A DNA stretch of 31,685 nucleotides from NCBI GenBank assembly GCA_913060985.1, contig CAJXTQ010000002.1, positions 1 through 31,685 of the forward strand. Direction: 5' to 3'. The notes under the pieces are model-generated. The model was not told the origin of the DNA. It worked only from the letters and a program-made list of their open reading frames with translations, and ran no database searches. Both the position numbers and the translations under genes were made by a program. Of this stretch, positions 15,768 to 24,600 are shown one piece after another. This DNA comes from an uncultured Micrococcales bacterium. GTDB taxonomy: Bacteria; Actinomycetota; Actinomycetes; Actinomycetales; Microbacteriaceae. Each line of letters opens with the position of its first letter. Position 1 is the stretch's first letter.

Positions 15768-16726
15768 TGGTTTCAAGGGTCACCATCTCGGTGGTTATTT
15801 TCTTTTACAGTTGCTACCACGCGTGGCTTGGGTTATCCAGCCTTTATGCCTATTCGATGCCTAACCTTGCGATTGGTTTCATTGTCGCCTACCTCGCGTT
15901 CTCGCTAATTAGCATCTCTTTCTACGCAGGATTGAGAATCCCAGCCTGGTTGGCTCTTATAAATTTGGCCTTCGTATTGGTCACGCCATGGATTTTCACG
16001 CAAATGATTATCGTGAATGAGACGGCCAGTTATTCGACCTGGTTCGTTGTTGGATTGGCGACCCTGATGGGCATTACATCATTCAGGGGACATGTCATCA
16101 TAGGTTGGCTAGGCTTTTTCGCCATCGCCAGCCAGGTCATCATCTGGGGAGGCATCGGAACGCTTCTCAATGCGGGGATCGTAGGTGCGCTTCTCATGGT
16201 CTTTGCCGGTCACGCCTCTGGTTACGCGGTTAGGACAGCGGATCGTCAGGCAGCTGAGTCAATCGAGTCTCAAAGAGCTTTTGAAGTCGGTGCTGCCAGC
16301 AGAACCGCGGCTAGAAAATTTAGACAAGAGCGAATTCAACAGACCCTTCAAAAGGCAGAGCCAATTCTCACTGAAATCGTCGACACCCAGGGACACCTGG
16401 ACAGCGATCAATCTGAAAACGCAAGACTATTGGAAGCAGAGCTTCGTGATCTGATTCGGGGCCGGGGGCTAATTAACGAAAGGGTCAGCGATGCGGCAAA
16501 GAAAGCCCGGGCTCGGGGTGTGAAGGTGGAGCTTTTGGATGAGGGTGGACTTGAAGAAGTGGATGAGGTTCAGCGAGCGGAGATTCTTGAGAAGGTGGCA
16601 AACGCAATCGATGCCGCAGTGGATGGAAAGATAACCATTCGCTCTCCACAAGGAGAGTCTTGGAAAGTTTCTATCGCAGCTATGAGCCCATCAAGAGAAG
16701 AGTTGAGCATTTGGGAGAGGATTTAG
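15755..16726 (+). CDS. Kinase-like membrane protein of the signalling cassette, catalytic motifs absent
   Basis: A 323-residue protein I cannot name. About six membrane helices fill residues 7-155 (for example 36-58, 63-85, 113-131 and 136-154), followed by a long charged helix (160-235) and a small C-terminal domain. The layout copies the preceding kinase, but no phosphorylatable His, no usable N-box and no DxGxG are present; EILEKVANAIDAAVDG at 276-291 looks like an eroded ATPase helix. The stretch LEAELRDLIRGRGLI at 226-240 and ARARGVKVELLDEGG resembles proteins encoded beside two-component systems in other Actinobacteria, from memory. ATG 15755 has GGAGGTG eight bases upstream and overlaps the kinase by 13 bases. 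Probable role: a partner or modulator of the kinase. Confidence 0.75.
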   Translation: MDSLMVSRVTISVVIFFYSCYHAWLGLSSLYAYSMPNLAIGFIVAYLAFSLISISFYAGLRIPAWLALINLAFVLVTPWIFTQMIIVNETASYSTWFVVGLATLMGITSFRGHVIIGWLGFFAIASQVIIWGGIGTLLNAGIVGALLMVFAGHASGYAVRTADRQAAESIESQRAFEVGAASRTAARKFRQERIQQTLQKAEPILTEIVDTQGHLDSDQSENARLLEAELRDLIRGRGLINERVSDAAKKARARGVKVELLDEGGLEEVDEVQRAEILEKVANAIDAAVDGKITIRSPQGESWKVSIAAMSPSREELSIWERI

Positions 16727-16728
16727 AC

Positions 16729-16769
16729 GTCCGAAACGGGTGACCCCCCAACAGCCACCCGGCTCGGAC
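16729..16769. terminator. Strong hairpin between convergent transcripts
   Basis: GTCCGA (16729-16734) pairs with TCGGAC (16764-16769), and inside it CGGGTG (16737-16742) pairs with CACCCG (16756-16761), with a two-base mismatch between the two stems and a 13-base loop. It starts two bases after the stop of the third signalling gene and lies 95 bases beyond the stop of accE on the other strand. No long T-run follows, so it could act on either strand. The remaining bases to 16863 show nothing else convincing. Confidence 0.6.
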
Positions 16770-16863
16770 TCTCTTAGTTTCTCAAGAGCATCACAAAGCT
16801 GGTAGCGGTTTTCAGGAAAAAGTGTTCACCTTAATGGGGGACAAGTTTTCTAGGTTCTCGGCC

Positions 16864-17034
16864 CTACTGCCCGGGCTTTTTCCTAATCATGGAGGAACGC
16901 TTCCACTCCTGTTTTGTCTGGTAACCAGAGGCTTTTTCGGCTGATTGACCTCGACCCTCAAGGTTTTTAATAACTGAAATCAGGGCTGCCTTCCTGGTCG
17001 AGTTCAGCTGCGTGTGGATTCTAATTTCAGGCAT
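16864..17034 (-). CDS. accE: Small protein, probable acyl-CoA carboxylase epsilon subunit (AccE-like)
   Basis: A 56-codon frame starts at ATG 17034, overlapping the TAA of accD (TAATG), and ends at TAG 16864-16866. The protein begins MPEIRIHTQL, is rich in Lys and Arg, and ends WKRSSMIRKKPGQ. In Actinobacteria accD5 is followed by a small gene for the epsilon subunit, a short, variable, basic protein with a conserved C-terminal Trp-x-Arg...Arg region that tightens the alpha-beta carboxylase complex. Position, coupling, size and C-terminal pattern fit that role, although overall similarity to known AccE proteins is low and I cannot run a profile search. Confidence 0.65.
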   Translation of the reverse strand: MPEIRIHTQLNSTRKAALISVIKNLEGRGQSAEKASGYQTKQEWKRSSMIRKKPGQ

Positions 17035-18614
17035 TAGAGAGGAATGTTTCCATGCTTTTTTGGAGGCAATTCTGAGCGCTTGGTTCTGAGTGCTCTTAGT
17101 GACTTGATTACGCTGGTTCGGGTCGCTGAGGGTTCGATAATTCCATCCAGCTCGCCCCGCTCAGCAGCTAGGAACGGACTTGCGACGCTGTAGGTGTATT
17201 CCTTCGCCAGTTGTGATCTGACCTGCTCAACATCTTCGCCAGCTTCAGCTGCTTGCTTTAGCTTGTCTCGGTAAAGAATGTTGACAGCACCCTGACCTCC
17301 CATTACAGCTATTTCCGCGGTTGGCCAAGCTAGGTTTATATCGGCTCCTAACTGCTTGCTACCCATGACGATGTATGCGCCACCATAGGCCTTTCTGGTT
17401 ATCACTGTTATGAGTGGAACCGTGGCTTCAGCGTAGGCGTAGAGAAGCTTCGCACCTCTTCTGATTACTCCCGCCCATTCCTGATCGGTTCCTGGTAGAT
17501 AACCGGGAACATCTACGAGAGTCAGGATTGGAATGTTGAAACTGTCGCAAAAACGCACAAACCTAGCCGCTTTTTCTCCAGCGTCAATGTTTAGAGTGCC
17601 CGCCATTTGCAGGGGTTGATTGGCAACTATTCCAACTGTTCCGCCATCCACGCGAGCGAAACCCACGATTATGTTGGGTGCGTAGAGTGGCTGCACCTCC
17701 AAGAAGTCACCATCATCCACGGTGGCCTCAATAACCGTATGCATGTCATAGGGCTGGTTTGGGCTATCTGGAATCAGTTGGTCAAGCCTCATGTCCTGCT
17801 CTGTAATTTCTAGCTCGTGCGCTGGTTCATAGGACTGTGGATTCGAGAGATTGTTTTCAGGGAGGAAGCCGATCATTGTTCGCACATAGTCAATGGCATC
17901 CGCCTCATCCTCGGCAAGGTAGTGGGCAACACCGCTGGTTTCGTTGTGGGCTCTAGCTCCGCCTAGCTCCTCCATACCGACTTCTTCTCCGGTGACGGTC
18001 TTGATCACATCAGGTCCGGTGACAAACATGTTCGAGGTCTTATCAACCATCACCACGAAGTCGGTGAGGGCAGGTGAGTAGACTGCACCGCCTGCAGCTG
18101 GTCCCATGACAATAGAGATTTGTGGCACCACACCGCTGGCTAGGGTGTTCTTTCTGAATATCTCGCCATACTTCCCGAGGGCAACTACCCCCTCCTGGAT
18201 GCGGGCACCACCGCTGTCTAAGATTCCGATTATCGGAACTCCTGTATCAATCGCGATTTCCATTATCTTGATGATTTTGTTTCCTGCAGCTTCACCCAAT
18301 GACCCACCGAAGATTGTGAAGTCCTGGCTGTATACCGCCACCTGCTTTCCATGGATGGTCCCTAATCCTGTGACAACACTGTCTCCGTAGGGTCTAGATT
18401 TCCCCTCAGATGACCTATCACGGACGAATTCATCAATTTCGACGAAGCTACCTGGATCCAGCAATTGCTGCACTCTCTCGCGAGCGGTCTGCTTTCCTTT
18501 CGCCCTTTGCTTTGCTATCGCCTCTTCACCGGCACCATTCATCGCTTCCTGGTAGCGCTTTTTGAGGTCAGCTATTTTGCCGGCTGTTGTGTCCAGCTCT
18601 GGATGGTCTGTCAA
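17034..18614 (-). CDS. accD5: Acyl-CoA (propionyl-CoA type) carboxylase beta subunit
   Basis: A 526-residue carboxyltransferase of the crotonase fold in two repeats. The first half holds SQDFTIFGGSLGEAAGNKI and then LDSGGARIQEG (acyl-CoA side, oxyanion glycines); the second half holds VDVPGYLPGTDQEW, AYAEATVP and KAYGGAYIVMGSK (biotin side, oxyanion glycines). Length is the usual 520-550. The start is TTG 18614 with GGAGAG just upstream. It would take CO2 from biotin on the alpha subunit (11507-13267) and carboxylate propionyl-CoA and perhaps acetyl-CoA. The small accE-like gene is fused to its end by a TAATG overlap. Confidence 0.95.
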   Translation of the reverse strand: MTDHPELDTTAGKIADLKKRYQEAMNGAGEEAIAKQRAKGKQTARERVQQLLDPGSFVEIDEFVRDRSSEGKSRPYGDSVVTGLGTIHGKQVAVYSQDFTIFGGSLGEAAGNKIIKIMEIAIDTGVPIIGILDSGGARIQEGVVALGKYGEIFRKNTLASGVVPQISIVMGPAAGGAVYSPALTDFVVMVDKTSNMFVTGPDVIKTVTGEEVGMEELGGARAHNETSGVAHYLAEDEADAIDYVRTMIGFLPENNLSNPQSYEPAHELEITEQDMRLDQLIPDSPNQPYDMHTVIEATVDDGDFLEVQPLYAPNIIVGFARVDGGTVGIVANQPLQMAGTLNIDAGEKAARFVRFCDSFNIPILTLVDVPGYLPGTDQEWAGVIRRGAKLLYAYAEATVPLITVITRKAYGGAYIVMGSKQLGADINLAWPTAEIAVMGGQGAVNILYRDKLKQAAEAGEDVEQVRSQLAKEYTYSVASPFLAAERGELDGIIEPSATRTSVIKSLRALRTKRSELPPKKHGNIPL

Positions 18615-18637
18615 GATCTCTCCAACTTTATGATGCG

Positions 18638-18653
18638 CACTACTTTAGTAATG
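18638..18653. promoter_or_regulatory. Imperfect palindrome between accD and birA
   Basis: CACTACT at 18638-18644 and AGTAATG at 18647-18653 form an inverted repeat with six of seven pairs around a two-base centre. It lies in the 62-base region shared by the divergent accD and birA genes and overlaps a possible -10 (TTAGTAAT) for birA. A regulator controlling both fatty acid carboxylation and biotinylation could bind here; no specific regulator is suggested by the sequence. Confidence 0.3.
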
Positions 18654-18676
18654 TTTGTATGGTCCGAAGGGAATGC

Positions 18677-19408
18677 ATGGACCTTAAATTTTCAACTGCT
18701 CATTCAAGCAAGCTGGTTTATTTCGAGCAAATCGGCTCAACCAACCACTATTTGATGGAAAAAATCTCTCAAAACCCAGCGGATTGGCCTGATATGAGTG
18801 TTGTTTGCGCCAGCGAGCAAACCAACGGTAGTGGACGTCATTCCCGAGTTTGGTCACCCCCGAGCGGGGCGAGCCTCTCCTGTTCACTGCTTGTCCGAAA
18901 CCCCAAGGGTGCAGCTCACTGGTATGGGATTTTGCTTGCCATGGCAGCAGTTATCTCTCTGAGATCTCAGGGTGTCGAAGCTGGGTTGAAATGGCCCAAC
19001 GACGTTTTGGTAGAGGGAAAGAAGTTAGCGGGAGTTCTTGGTCAGGCCAGCTCAGACTCGCTCGTGGTCGGGATAGGCATCAACCTTCAGCCAATCCAGA
19101 TTGATAATTCGGTATCACTTGCGGAGATTGGCTTGACCCAGGATTTTGATTTTCAACTTTCAAATATCTTGGGTGAGTTTTCAAGCCTGCGAAGGGACTT
19201 CGATCTAGGCGGCGTTGCGGCGGTTTTGGAAAGATTGAGAGAGTTTTCCCATACCCTTGGTCTTGAGGTTCGGGTAACCACCGATGACAGAGTTATTGAA
19301 GGATTGGCTACCGATATTGACAATCAGGGACGGCTGGTCATCAATGGTGGAGAAGAAATAATCTCAGCCGGGGATATTTTGCACCTTCGAAGATTGGGAG
19401 AGGTTTGA
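18677..19408 (+). CDS. birA: Biotin-protein ligase (no DNA-binding domain)
   Basis: A 243-residue ligase that activates biotin with ATP and attaches it to the carrier lysine of AccA3. QTNGSGRHSRVWSPP is the biotinyl-AMP loop (usually GRGRxGRxW), KWPNDVL is the ATP/biotin motif and VVGIGINL follows. There is no N-terminal helix-turn-helix, so unlike E. coli BirA it is not a repressor. I chose ATG 18677 because GAAGGG lies about six bases upstream; ATG 18659 would add six residues and could serve a leaderless message. The longer open frame to 18587 overlaps accD and is not credible. It overlaps purK by four bases. Confidence 0.92.
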   Translation: MDLKFSTAHSSKLVYFEQIGSTNHYLMEKISQNPADWPDMSVVCASEQTNGSGRHSRVWSPPSGASLSCSLLVRNPKGAAHWYGILLAMAAVISLRSQGVEAGLKWPNDVLVEGKKLAGVLGQASSDSLVVGIGINLQPIQIDNSVSLAEIGLTQDFDFQLSNILGEFSSLRRDFDLGGVAAVLERLREFSHTLGLEVRVTTDDRVIEGLATDIDNQGRLVINGGEEIISAGDILHLRRLGEV

Positions 19409-20523
19409 GAGTCGGCGTTATTGGTGGCGGGCAACTCGCTCGAATGATGATTCCCGAGGCAATCGCAATGGGAATCGAGATCAAAGTTTTTGCAGAGGCC
19501 GAGGGCATGTCTGCCTCACTTGCAACTGTCAACGTTGGCGACTACACCGAAGCCGAAGAGCTTGGCTGGTTCGCCGATGGAGTCGATGTTCTGACCTTTG
19601 ACCACGAACACGTCCCAACATCGGCGCTTGAGCAGTTGGAAAGAGTCGGGATTAGCGTGCAGCCACCCTCTAAAGCCTTGGTTTTTGCTCAAAACAAGCT
19701 TTTCATGCGCCAGCGACTGTCCCAAGCCGGGCTGCCAATGCCTGCATGGCTTGAGGTACAGACACCTGAACAGCTAAATGAATTCATCTCTTCACAGGGC
19801 GGAAAAGTCATCGTCAAAACACCAATAGGTGGTTATGACGGTAAGGGCGTCAGATTTGTCTCAAGCGCTGACGAGGTCAGCGATTGGTTTTCAAGTCTAA
19901 ATAAGCTTGGCGGATCGTTGCTGGCCGAGCAGTTGGTTGATTTTGAATCTGAAATTGCTGTTTTGTCAGCAAGAAGACCAAGTGGCGAATGGCGAGCTTG
20001 GCCTGCGGTTGAGACTATTCAGAAAAACGGAGTGTGTTCACAGGTGCTTGCACCCGCTCCTAAGGTCGACCAACAACAGGCTTTAGATATAGCAAAAACC
20101 ATTTCCAAGGAGCTTGGTGTCACCGGCGTAATGGCGGTGGAGATGTTTCAGACCAAAGATGGACAGTTGTTGATAAACGAGCTTGCCATGCGACCGCACA
20201 ACTCGGGTCACTTCACGATTGACGCAAGTATCACATCGCAGTTTGAGCAACACCTGCGAGCTGTTTTGGACCTTCCCCTTGGCAGTACAGAGATGACCGC
20301 TGATTATGCGGTGATGGTCAATTTGCTGGGAGTTGAATCAAACACTAACTTTTTGGAAAACTTCGAAGCCACAATGCACCGTTTTCCAGAGGCAAAAATT
20401 CACACTTACGGGAAATCTCCTCGGCCTGGAAGAAAAATGGGACACATTACTGTACTGGGCGACGACCTTGAGACGGCCAAATCGCGAGCTTTATTAGCGG
20501 CTGCGGTGATAAGTGGGTCATAG
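19405..20523 (+). CDS. purK: 5-(Carboxyamino)imidazole ribonucleotide synthase
   Basis: A 372-residue ATP-grasp enzyme that carboxylates aminoimidazole ribonucleotide using ATP and bicarbonate, in purine synthesis. The N-terminus VGVIGGGQLARMM is diagnostic, FDHEHVP follows, the glycine loop reads KTPIGGYDGKGV, and NELAMRPHNSGHFTIDA is the metal- and substrate-binding end. The start is TTG 19405 in a TTGA overlap with the birA stop; GGGAG sits four to five bases upstream. The unstable product passes to PurE, encoded nine bases downstream. Confidence 0.95.
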   Translation: MRVGVIGGGQLARMMIPEAIAMGIEIKVFAEAEGMSASLATVNVGDYTEAEELGWFADGVDVLTFDHEHVPTSALEQLERVGISVQPPSKALVFAQNKLFMRQRLSQAGLPMPAWLEVQTPEQLNEFISSQGGKVIVKTPIGGYDGKGVRFVSSADEVSDWFSSLNKLGGSLLAEQLVDFESEIAVLSARRPSGEWRAWPAVETIQKNGVCSQVLAPAPKVDQQQALDIAKTISKELGVTGVMAVEMFQTKDGQLLINELAMRPHNSGHFTIDASITSQFEQHLRAVLDLPLGSTEMTADYAVMVNLLGVESNTNFLENFEATMHRFPEAKIHTYGKSPRPGRKMGHITVLGDDLETAKSRALLAAAVISGS

Positions 20524-20532
20524 GATAAAACT

Positions 20533-21021
20533 GTGAGCATTGCAATTGTTATGGGTTCCGACTCGGATTGGCGAGTTTTGGAAGATGCCCAAAAGACTTT
20601 GCTTGAATTCGGCATCACGCCCGAGGTAGAGGTTTTGAGCGCTCACAGAACTCCCGAAGCAATGCTGGATTGGTCACACAAAGCTTCCGGCCGAGGCATA
20701 AAAGTCATCATCGCTGGTGCGGGTGGAGCAGCGCATCTTCCCGGAATGGTAGCTTCTGCCACATCTTTACCGGTTATTGGTGTTCCCATTTCACTCAAAA
20801 ACCTTGAGGGCATTGACTCACTTCTTTCCATAGCGCAAATGCCTGCAGGTGTTCCGGTTGCAACCATGGCTATTGATGGCGCAAAAAACGCAGCACTAAT
20901 GGCGATCAGAATCTTAGGCTCAAGCGATGAGGGGATTCTGAGGCAGATGGATGACTACAGAGCCCAATTGAAAGTTCAGGTTTCTGAGAAAAATCAGAAA
21001 CTGAAAGATTCCTTAGAGTAA
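20533..21021 (+). CDS. purE: N5-carboxyaminoimidazole ribonucleotide mutase (class I)
   Basis: A 162-residue class I PurE that rearranges N5-CAIR to CAIR. MGSDSDW at the start, VLSAHRTPE with the catalytic His, and the IAGAGGAAHLPGM loop are all present, then VPVATMAI. The start is GTG 20533 with AGGA seven bases upstream. It is the partner of PurK; pairing of both confirms the bacterial N5-CAIR route of purine synthesis. No clear terminator follows before the lipoprotein gene 71 bases downstream. Confidence 0.96.
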   Translation: MSIAIVMGSDSDWRVLEDAQKTLLEFGITPEVEVLSAHRTPEAMLDWSHKASGRGIKVIIAGAGGAAHLPGMVASATSLPVIGVPISLKNLEGIDSLLSIAQMPAGVPVATMAIDGAKNAALMAIRILGSSDEGILRQMDDYRAQLKVQVSEKNQKLKDSLE

Positions 21022-21092
21022 TCGCCACGCCGACCCGCGTGAATCAAAACCTTCAACTTCAAAATTAAGCTTTATTTTTGAGGAGGTCTGCC

Positions 21093-21617
21093 ATGCGCTG
21101 GAAAGTTTTGTCTATTGCCATTGTCGGCGGACTGACACTGAGCGGCTGTTCTGCATTTGTGCCCAGCTGGAATGCTCAGCCAACTCCAATCGAAATTGAT
21201 AACAACTCTGGTGATGAAAGCGTTAATGAACAAACACCTGTAGAGCCAGAACCCGAGCCAGAACCGGAGCCTGAGCCGGCACCAGAGCCTGAGGAAGAAC
21301 CAGAGCCGATTGAGCGCAGCCCAGCAACGGTTGAGGTAATAAGCGCAATGGCGTACGTGGACGAGGGGCAACTGGAGGTAATTGCGCAGGTTATAGATGT
21401 CGTCGAAGATGGAGGAGAGTGCACGATGAAATTGCTCGCGGGTGATTTTGCAACAGACTTGACCGTGGGTGCCAATAGATCAAGCAATTACACTCAGTGC
21501 GCTCCGATGGACATCCCGCTTTCAGAGCTACCCGGCGGAACCGCCGTTGTCTCGGTTAGTTACATCTCTGATAACTATGAAGGCGAAAGCGAAGCCGTCT
21601 CGGTGGTGATTCCTTAG
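21093..21617 (+). CDS. Secreted lipoprotein with a Glu-Pro linker, function unknown
   Basis: A 174-residue lipoprotein. The signal peptide ends in LSGC, so Cys19 would be lipidated. A polar stretch leads to a Pro-Glu repeat (about residues 50-72, alternating EP with a few Ala and Glu breaks) that probably acts as a stiff spacer. The C-terminal 100 residues look like a small all-beta domain with two cysteines that may pair. ATG 21093 has AGGAGG six bases upstream, the best ribosome binding site in the window; a TTG at 21078 is rejected. It is coupled to the LysM gene by TAGTG and shares the same spacer style, suggesting a joint role at the cell envelope. No known family was recognised. Confidence 0.75.
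   Translation: MRWKVLSIAIVGGLTLSGCSAFVPSWNAQPTPIEIDNNSGDESVNEQTPVEPEPEPEPEPEPAPEPEEEPEPIERSPATVEVISAMAYVDEGQLEVIAQVIDVVEDGGECTMKLLAGDFATDLTVGANRSSNYTQCAPMDIPLSELPGGTAVVSVSYISDNYEGESEAVSVVIP
21244..21306 (+). repeat. Glu-Pro coding repeat
   Basis: Near-tandem GAGCCA/GAACCG-type hexamers encode about ten Glu-Pro pairs in the lipoprotein. Similar tracts occur in the next gene at about 24215-24295 and 24460-24515. Codon use varies between units, which points to selection on the protein rather than recent slippage. Confidence 0.7.
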
Positions 21618-24600
21618 TGAGAAAACTCTTAACCATCCTCGGGTCGCTATCTCTGCTTGGCGCCCTGATTGTCCCTACTCAGCAAGCTCAGGCAGCCCCT
21701 CCGGGTTCAGCCTTCGACCCGGGCTTGATAATCACAGACAGCGTATTTTTTGATTTCGGAACAATGAGCGTTGAGCAAATTCAACAGTTCCTAGATTCTC
21801 GAGTTTCCAATTGCCGGGCGGATGCTGATGACCCTGATTGCTTGAAGGATTATGTAATGGACACCCCCGCAACTGAGGCCACCGCCGGGAGGTGCGAGGC
21901 CATACCGGCCAGAAGTGGTGCCACCGCAGCACAAATAATCCACGATGTTGCTAATGCCTGCGGCATCAACCCTCAGGTTTTAATTGTGACCTTGCAAAAA
22001 GAGCAAGGCCTGGTCACAAGCTCCAAGCCAACCCCTTATATGTATAGAGCCGCAATGGGTTACGGCTGCCCAGATAGCGACCCCGGGATTTGTGGGAAGG
22101 TTTATGTTGGCCTGTTCAACCAAATTTACAGAGCCGCAAGCCAGCTCCAGTGGTATGGAAACCCAGAAGGTTCTTTCACCTGGTTGCGCCCCGGTAGAAC
22201 TGTAAACGTCCGCTACAGCCCAAGAAGCTCATGTGGAACCAAGAGCTTTGAGCTAAAGAGCCAGGCAACGGCAAATCTTTATTACTACACCCCCTACACC
22301 CCTAACAAGGCAGCTCTGGATAACTTATATGGAACCGGTGATAGCTGCAGCGCCTACGGCAACAGAAACTTTTGGAGATTCTTCCATGACTGGTTCGGAT
22401 CTCCTATCGGCGGGGGCTATCTGCTGAGGAGCGGAAACAGCCCGCTATATGTAATAAGTGGATCACAGAGGTTTGAGATTACCGACCAGGCCCAGATTGC
22501 GGCTTTGGAGGCACTTGGTCCAATTGGCGAGATTTCGCAACCATACTTAGACAGTTTCACCGATGGTGGCCCAATGCAGCTATTGGCTGAATCGTCAGCT
22601 ACCCAAGAGTTATTTCTTTTAGCTGGAAATCGGAGATACCTAGTTCCAAATTGTGAGGTTGCCGCCGAGTTTGGTCTGGACTGTGCGAATAAACTCACTC
22701 TTCCCAGTGCTCAGCTTCTTGAATTTGAAAACGGTGTGCAAATCAGCCAGCTTCTGCAAACTGCAGATGGTCAGTATTGGGTTGAGAATGGCCAGTATCG
22801 GAAGGTGCTAGACCCGCTTGCTCTGCAGAAGGTAACAAATGTAATCCCCGAGCCAATTGAGGCCGACCTTGCTGCCCTGCCAACTCTCACTGCTGGAGCA
22901 CCAATAACGAGTGACCTGACTGTTTTTGATATTGAACAAGACAATCGAATTGGATTGGCAACGGAAAACGGAATCTACCTGATTGATGCAGATATGGCCA
23001 GTGAGCTGGCAATTACCAAGTGGTTTGACCAGGCGCAGGGGGCGGTTGCATTGGAAGACGCTCTCAGCGCCCAGATTCCGTTCAGCGGATTCATCAAATC
23101 TGCAAGCGGTGATGGTTTTGTTATCACCTCCCAGGGAAAACTTCCGCTAGAGAACGTCGATGAGTTCTACCCGGCAACGATTGAGGTTAGTGATCAATTC
23201 CTGGAAAAGATTCCTACAATTGATGCCACCGCCAGCGCACCTGCGGTAATTAATTTCAATAACTCGTACTACAACTATCTGGTCACCGGCGGTCAGCGAT
23301 ACACAATTTTGCAAAACGGAATGCTGGCCGAATTCAATGACCTGCTTGGTCCAGCACTGACTATTTCTGAAAGCTTGCTGGATTCCATTCCAAATGGAGG
23401 AGCAGCTGCGGCACCGGGAAGTGTTGTTCGCGGAAAGCAGTCAGGGGTTCGCTACCTGGTCGATGGTTATGACAAGAAAATTCCAATGCGGACACTTGCC
23501 CATGCCGAAAGCGTTACCGACGGACGGGTTTATGACTTGAATGACAGTCTGCTCAACAGGCTTGAAACGCAGGCATTTTTGACCACGTCCAAGGTCACTT
23601 GTGATGGAGCCCAGTACTTCTTGGACGCTGGAAAGCTCATTCCAACCAGCCCTGAAGTATTTGCCGAGTATCCAGGTGAGGCTCTCGAGCTTGAACCAGC
23701 AACATGCCTGGCGATGGGTGAGCAAGATGTAAAGATGACTCAGTTCATCCGAAACCAGGCCAGAGACATCTTCGTTGTCGTGCAGGGTAAAAAGTACGCC
23801 CTTACCAGCTTTGAGGACTACGAGAGCTTGAGTGAAGAGTCGCTGGGATACAACTGGGTTACAAACTGGTTTGCAAGCAATATCCCGACCGGCACGGAAC
23901 TTCCGAGTAATGCTTCGATTGTGACTGAAGATGGAGCGACGGTTGGCGAGTTCATTCGTGAGGAGAGCGAGTCTGAGCCGATAATCCCGTCTGAACCTTC
24001 GGTGACAACACCGGAGGAAGTTGAGCCAGAGGTAGTTCAGCCCAAGCGATACACGGTTAGGCCAGGCGACTTCCTATCCAAGATTGCAGCTAGCCAGGGT
24101 TCGACGGTGGCCGCGATTGTTGAGGCTAACAACCTAAGGAATCCAAATTTCATTCGGGTGGGTCAGGTGTTGATTATCCCCGGAAATCAGCCGGTTCAAA
24201 CTGAGCAAAGAGATCCAGAACCTACTCCGGAGCCCCAACCAGAACCAGCACCGACTCCTGAGCCAGAACCGACACCAGAACCTGAGACAACTGTCGGAAC
24301 GATTGAATATCGAGTCCAAAGCGGAGACTTTTTGAGACGGATTGCAAACAGATTTGGTGTGAGCACTGCTGCCATTGCTGAGGCAAGCGGGCTTGCAAAT
24401 CCAAACCTGATATTTGTCGGTCAAGTTCTTAAGATTCCAAACCAAACTGTTTCGGATCCAACCCCGGAGCCCGAAACAGAACCGGAGCCTCAGCCACAAC
24501 CTGAGCCTGAGCAAGCCCAGACCTATCGGGTTTCGGCAGGGGATACGCTTTTTAGAATCGCAGCTAGGTTTGGAGTGAGCTACCGCGACATTGTCAGCGA

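Noticed and set aside
16770..16863. Possible second terminator on the minus strand after accE (GTCCCCC...GGTGAAC then TTTTT)
   Set aside because: Only five of seven stem positions pair, so the hairpin is not convincing.
21061..21078. AT-rich near-palindrome (AAAATTAAGCTTTATTTT) before the lipoprotein gene
   Set aside because: The stem would be almost entirely A-T with two mismatches, too weak for a terminator; it may be chance in an AT-rich leader.
21176..21487. Minus-strand frame encoding a long Gly-Ser repeat
   Set aside because: The Gly-Ser run is simply the complement of the Glu-Pro coding repeat of the lipoprotein.
24215..24515. Regular repeats that might be a CRISPR array
   Set aside because: The units are in-frame Glu-Pro codons and LysM domains within one protein, with variable sequence and no constant repeat/spacer pattern.
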